From CAZQXD01 sp964597315 (lineage in GTDB: Bacteria > Pseudomonadota > Gammaproteobacteria > Competibacterales > Competibacteraceae): a DNA stretch of 17,033 bases. Positions 14,339 to 17,033 of the stretch are shown in pieces. The DNA lies in assembly GCA_964597315.1 (NCBI GenBank), contig CAZQXD010000082.1, positions 1 through 17,033 of the forward strand, in the 5' to 3' direction. Positions within the stretch are counted from its first letter, which is position 1; each line of letters opens with the position of its first letter. The position numbers were made by a program, and so were the translations under genes. A model generated the notes under the pieces. It worked only from the letters and a program-made list of their open reading frames with translations. It ran no database searches and had not been told where the DNA came from.

Positions 14339-14490
14339 TATCGAGGCCGCCACCGGTCGAGCAGTTTCCTAAGCTCGGCAAGCCCAGCTTTGTCTATCTT
14401 CTCCCACTGCGATCTTGTCAGGCGGATAGATCGCTGAATCAACCGCCTTTCTGGGGGCAAATGGGGTCTTCCCTTGGTCTTTGTATTCAT
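14338..14490 (-). CDS. small basic protein divergent to tnpB (50 aa)
   Basis: ATG at 14490 (or 14496) to TAG at 14338-14340 gives 50 aa. It starts MNTKTKGRPHLPPERR, continues QRSIRLTRSQWEKIDKAG and ends in LLDRWRPR. The protein is strongly basic, with a GRP motif near the N-terminus, a RSIRLT strand-like segment and amphipathic helices, a pattern that suggests a small DNA- or RNA-binding protein of ribbon-helix-helix type (inference). It fills the space between the left-end hairpin and tnpB on the opposite strand, with starts 76 nt apart, so it is inside the element. No strong ribosome-binding site is seen. I recall similar short RSIRLTxxQW proteins beside other tnpB genes, but cannot verify this here. 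Confidence 0.55.
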   Translation of the reverse strand: MNTKTKGRPHLPPERRLIQRSIRLTRSQWEKIDKAGLAELRKLLDRWRPR

Positions 14491-14566
14491 GAGCATGCTG
14501 CCATTATTCGTGATTCATAAACGGCTTGAAACGCTGCCACTTTTGCATCACAATAATATCATCTTC

Positions 14567-15625
14567 ATGATTACAAAGACGCTGAAAGTCCGAATACGAG
14601 ACAAGCACCGCCCGCTGTTGAATCAGATGGCGCGAAGCGTGAATTTCTGCTGGAACTACATCAACGAGCTTAGTCACCGCTCAATCAAAGAACGCGGTGT
14701 GTTCCTGTCGGCCTACGACATTCAGAAATACACTCAAGGCGCACACAAGGAACTTGGGCTGCATAGTCACACCGTCCAGCAGATTGGCAAGGAGTACGCC
14801 ACCCGTCGCAAGCAGTTTAAAAAGAACAGGCTGGCGTGGCGCAAGTCTGGCGGTGTTCGCCGGTCGCTTGGCTGGATTCCGATGAATACGGGCGCGGCGA
14901 AGTGGAAGAAGGGTCGGGTTTATTACAACGGACACTACTTCAAGGCTTGGGACAGCTACGGATTAAGCCAGTACAAATTCAGATCGGCCAGCTTTAACGA
15001 GGATGCCCGAGGTCGATGGTACTTCAATGTTGTGGTCGAGGTGGAGGCGAATACCCCAGCCGGGCAGGACAAAATCGGAATAGACCTTGGCCTGAAGGAC
15101 ACAGCCACATGTTCAGACGGTACCAAATTGGAAGCAGGGCGCTTCTACCGGAGTGCTGAACAAACACTGGCCACTGCCCAACGCGCAGGCAAGAGAACAC
15201 GGGTCAAGGCGATCCATGCCAAAATCGCCAACAGGCGCAAGGATGCGCTTCACAAATTCAGTCGCCAATTGGTTAACCGTTGCGGTGAAATCTACGTTGG
15301 CAACGTGAAGTCTTGCTCACTCACCCAAACCAATATGGCCAAGTCGGTGCTGGACGCTGGCTGGGCCATGCTTAAGACGATGCTGGAATACAAATGCGAT
15401 GGCGCGGGCATCGTCTTCAAAGAGGTGAATGAGTCGTACACCACCCAAACCTGTTCGAGTTGCGGCAGCCTGCCTGATTCGAGGCCGAGAGGTATCGCGG
15501 GACTTGGAATAAGGGAGTGGACTTGTAGTGAGTGTGGTGTCACTCACGACCGCGACATCAATGCGGCCAAGAACATTCTCGCGGCCGGGCATGGCCGTCC
15601 TGTAGAGGGAATCCCCGCCCTTTAG
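14567..15625 (+). CDS. tnpB: RNA-guided endonuclease TnpB, variant RuvC active site
   Basis: A 352-aa protein from ATG at 14567 (MITKTLKVRIRDKHRPLL); the earlier in-frame codon at 14474 would add a non-homologous extension into the divergent ORF. TnpB is an RNA-guided nuclease of IS200/IS605 elements and ancestor of Cas12. Visible are the N-terminal NFCWNYINELSHRSIKERG, RuvC-I GIDLGLKD (catalytic Asp), the helical KAIHAKIANRRKDALHKFS, the RuvC-II region IYVGNVKS, the MAKSVLDAGWAMLKTMLEYK block, a zinc ribbon CSSCG...CSECG, and RuvC-III HDRDINAAKNIL (catalytic Asp). At RuvC-II the usual Glu (VE) is Gly; a Glu in FKEVNESYTTQTC may replace it. The stop codon lies inside the right-end hairpin, as is common in these elements. 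Confidence 0.9.
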   Translation: MITKTLKVRIRDKHRPLLNQMARSVNFCWNYINELSHRSIKERGVFLSAYDIQKYTQGAHKELGLHSHTVQQIGKEYATRRKQFKKNRLAWRKSGGVRRSLGWIPMNTGAAKWKKGRVYYNGHYFKAWDSYGLSQYKFRSASFNEDARGRWYFNVVVEVEANTPAGQDKIGIDLGLKDTATCSDGTKLEAGRFYRSAEQTLATAQRAGKRTRVKAIHAKIANRRKDALHKFSRQLVNRCGEIYVGNVKSCSLTQTNMAKSVLDAGWAMLKTMLEYKCDGAGIVFKEVNESYTTQTCSSCGSLPDSRPRGIAGLGIREWTCSECGVTHDRDINAAKNILAAGHGRPVEGIPAL

Positions 15626-15658
15626 GGCGGTGAGGATGTCAAAGTGCTATTTCATTGC
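15520..15658 (+). ncRNA. predicted omega RNA with guide from flanking DNA
   Basis: By analogy with characterised TnpB elements, the guide RNA scaffold should overlap the 3' end of tnpB and end at the right tip (TCAA, 15639-15642), with the guide taken from adjacent DNA (about 15643-15658, AGTGCTATTTCATTGC). The hairpin at 15615-15630 would be its terminal stem. The 5' boundary is a guess. Confidence 0.4.
15613..15642 (+). repeat. right-end palindrome and tip of the IS element
   Basis: The stem CCGCCC/GGGCGG (15615-15620 with 15625-15630) with a TTTA loop is followed by TGAGGATGTCAA. It contains the tnpB TAG (15623-15625). The TCAA end matches the right cleavage tetranucleotide known for IS608-type elements. 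Confidence 0.7.
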
Positions 15659-15793
15659 AAACCGCGACAGGTCAGGGGATAGAGACACGGTGACAGAGCA
15701 AGAGACAACGCGTCGAGCAGCTCTGGTCCCGAATTCATAGTAATCCATAATATCAAACGTGCAAAATAGGAATAACGTTCCATAATTACAAGG

Positions 15794-16402
15794 ATGATAC
15801 CACGCCGCTTTTATCATGTACTCCAGGATCGGGTCGATCACTATCCCGCTGTCGCGTTGCTAGGCCCTCGACAGGTCGGAAAAACGACGTTGGCCCTGGA
15901 ACTTGCCGAACAGCGGTCTTCGTTGTATCTGGATCTGGAATCGGAGTCGGATCGGTCGAAATTGTCCGAACCCGAATTGTATCTGGCCGAGCATGAGGAC
16001 AAACTGGTCATTCTCGATGAAGTTCATCGGCTACCCGGGCTGTTTCAATCACTGCGAGGGCTGATTGATCGGGGACGACGTGCTGGACGGCGTACCGGGC
16101 GGTTTCTACTGTTGGGGTCCGCTTCCATCGATCTGCTCCAGCAGTCGGGGGAGACGCTCGCCGGTCGGATTGCCTATCTTGAACTACCGCCGCTGATGGT
16201 CGGCGAAGTTGCTGCGGATTTGCACGATATCTTGTGGGTGCGGGGGGGATTTCCCGACAGTGTACTGGCGCCCGATGACATGGCCAGTTGGCGCTGGCGT
16301 CGCAACTTTATCCGTACCTATCTGGAGCGGGATATCCCGCAATTAGGTCCGCGCATACCCGCTGAAACCTTATCAGTGTCCTGGACGCGGGGCCGTACCT
16401 GA
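15794..16402 (+). pseudogene. AAA ATPase (DUF4143-type), C-terminally truncated
   Basis: A 202-aa product matching the N-terminal half of the AAA/DUF4143 family, whose members are usually about 370-400 aa. Walker A is LLGPRQVGKTTLALELAE (22-39), Walker B LVILDEVHRLPG, the sensor strand LLLGSASIDLL, then LWVRGGFPDS and RTYLERDIPQLGPRIPAETL. After PAETL the sequence leaves the family pattern (SVSWTRGRT) and stops. The winged-helix and DUF4143 region is missing, and I do not recognise it in other frames downstream. The spacing between LPPLMVGEV and LHDILW also looks short. AAGG abuts the ATG. The family is common in accessory DNA with unclear function. I judge this a remnant; a short functional ATPase is less likely. 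Confidence 0.75.
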
Positions 16403-16510
16403 GGTGCTGGAGGAAGGTCTCGAACGATGCGGTTCGCGGCGCTCACCACATCCTACGAGTTCTGCGCGCACGATTCGGCGGGCGGGGAGGGCATTTACCC
16501 TTTCCAACCC
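16403..16510. other. junction between two remnant genes
   Basis: About 110 bp between the ATPase stop and the convergent DUF2306 stop. It is GC-rich at first and AT-rich further right. Short plus-strand ORFs read across it but resemble no family, so it may be scrambled coding sequence at a recombination junction. Confidence 0.35.
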
Positions 16511-16975
16511 CTATATGTGGCTAAGCGTTCTACCCCGGCAACGAGTATGCAGGATCCAAACCGAGGCAATTGTCATATTGACGACCGTGGCCAGCCACAT
16601 GGAGAGAACAAAGATATCTTTCGAGGGATAGCCTGCGTTTAGGAAGACTACATACCATGGCCTCACCTCGATAACCGCCAACATCATCGCGAAGGCCAGG
16701 ATCATCCATTCCCGATGCTTATTGATATTGCCAGCACGAATGTTCTTCAGAGCCATATAAACCATGAATATATATGATAAGGCAACAAAGGATATAGTGA
16801 TTTGCTCACTTAAACCAGTATAACTTGCATTAACAACAATAACCACCCCTCCCAAGCACAGTGCAATTCCCATGACTACGCTTAGCCAGCCGATTCCACG
16901 ATGCACATGGGGAAAGTTCTTTCTAAGGTTTGGCAGAAACTGAAAAGGGGTTATCAACAGATAGCCAATACCCAA
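16511..16975 (-). CDS. DUF2306 family membrane protein, probably 5'-truncated
   Basis: A 154-aa protein with about four membrane helices (roughly 27-49, 58-79, 89-111, 121-142). It matches the C-terminal part of DUF2306 proteins: the GYLLITPFQFLPNLRKNFPHVHRGIGW block, where HRGIGW corresponds to the family's conserved HR(W)xG, and NKHREWMILAFAMMLAV, the second conserved HR motif. The only in-frame start is a TTG at 16975. Codons upstream still look family-like (HHWLVLGIGY), but TAG occurs at 16993-16991 and another in-frame TGA follows within about 20 bp. Full-length relatives have extra N-terminal helices, so this is likely a decayed gene; the window ends 58 bp beyond. Function is unknown. 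Confidence 0.65.
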   Translation of the reverse strand: MGIGYLLITPFQFLPNLRKNFPHVHRGIGWLSVVMGIALCLGGVVIVVNASYTGLSEQITISFVALSYIFMVYMALKNIRAGNINKHREWMILAFAMMLAVIEVRPWYVVFLNAGYPSKDIFVLSMWLATVVNMTIASVWILHTRCRGRTLSHI

Positions 16976-17033
16976 TACTAACCAATGGTGCTAGTTGATA
17001 TGGCTAATTCAGAGGCTGAACTCAGCGATAGAC

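Larger units (their letters stand above)
14286..15642 (+). mobile_element. IS200/IS605-family element with tnpB only (tnpA absent)
   Basis: Two similar hairpins in the same orientation bound the unit: CCCCGCCGTTCAGGGCGGGG at 14291-14310 (left) and the stem CCGCCC/GGGCGG at 15615-15630 (right), each followed by GGAT within a few bases. The right end finishes in GTCAA, with TCAA at 15639-15642, the tetranucleotide at which IS608-type ends are cut. Inside are tnpB and a small divergent ORF. There is no Y1 transposase, so transposition would need one in trans. The exact left tip is uncertain and may lie a little further left. Confidence 0.75.

Noticed and set aside
15647..15841. 64-codon minus-strand ORF over the ATPase start
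   Set aside because: It overlaps the ATPase start on the opposite strand, lacks a ribosome-binding site and has no domain.

Overview
The window looks like a piece of a high-GC gammaproteobacterial chromosome. This is inferred from gene content (RidA, RecG, DusA and MCP types) and GC-rich codon use; I cannot name a genus. A GC-rich core at about 2.66-14.08 kb is flanked on both sides by lower-GC, mobile-looking DNA.

Left accessory region (1-2665). Two adjacent integron-type gene cassettes lie on the minus strand. Cassette B (about 124-957) carries a DUF2971 protein. Cassette A (about 958-1792) carries a coupled pair, a small two-helix membrane protein and a small secreted protein. The best evidence is pairing logic: the R'' box of each cassette is the exact complement of that same cassette's first bases (AGCTAAC with GTTAGCT; GCCTAAC with GTTAGGC), as in a free circular cassette. 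One attC is a near-perfect 71-bp palindrome; the other is only about 30 bp. No integrase gene is in view. A 134-bp MITE-like element with 17-bp terminal inverted repeats and a gene-free, hairpin-rich stretch containing a weak attC-like remnant fill the space up to ridA.

Core (2666-14078). Plus strand: ridA; a small membrane protein translationally coupled to an MFS permease; a beta-hydroxyacid dehydrogenase followed 2 nt later by recG; an orphan single-domain cadherin-like protein; and a quinone oxidoreductase. A small hypothetical gene sits on the minus strand between ridA and the membrane protein. Minus strand, read right to left: dusA, a CBS-pair protein, a histone-deacetylase-family hydrolase overlapping it by 4 nt, then a chemoreceptor. 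The short gaps suggest one transcript.

Right accessory region (14079-17033). An IS200/IS605-type element has similar hairpins at both ends and a tnpB but no tnpA. Its TnpB lacks the usual RuvC-II glutamate (Gly in its place) and has a candidate replacement Glu just before the zinc ribbon. Between the left-end hairpin and tnpB, on the opposite strand, lies a 50-codon ORF for a basic protein that looks like a real accessory gene. Next come a C-terminally truncated DUF4143-type AAA ATPase and, convergent to it, a DUF2306 membrane gene with stop codons upstream of its start. Both look like remnants.

The two most interesting systems are the cassette array with extreme attC geometries and the TnpB element with a rearranged active site and a divergent small protein.
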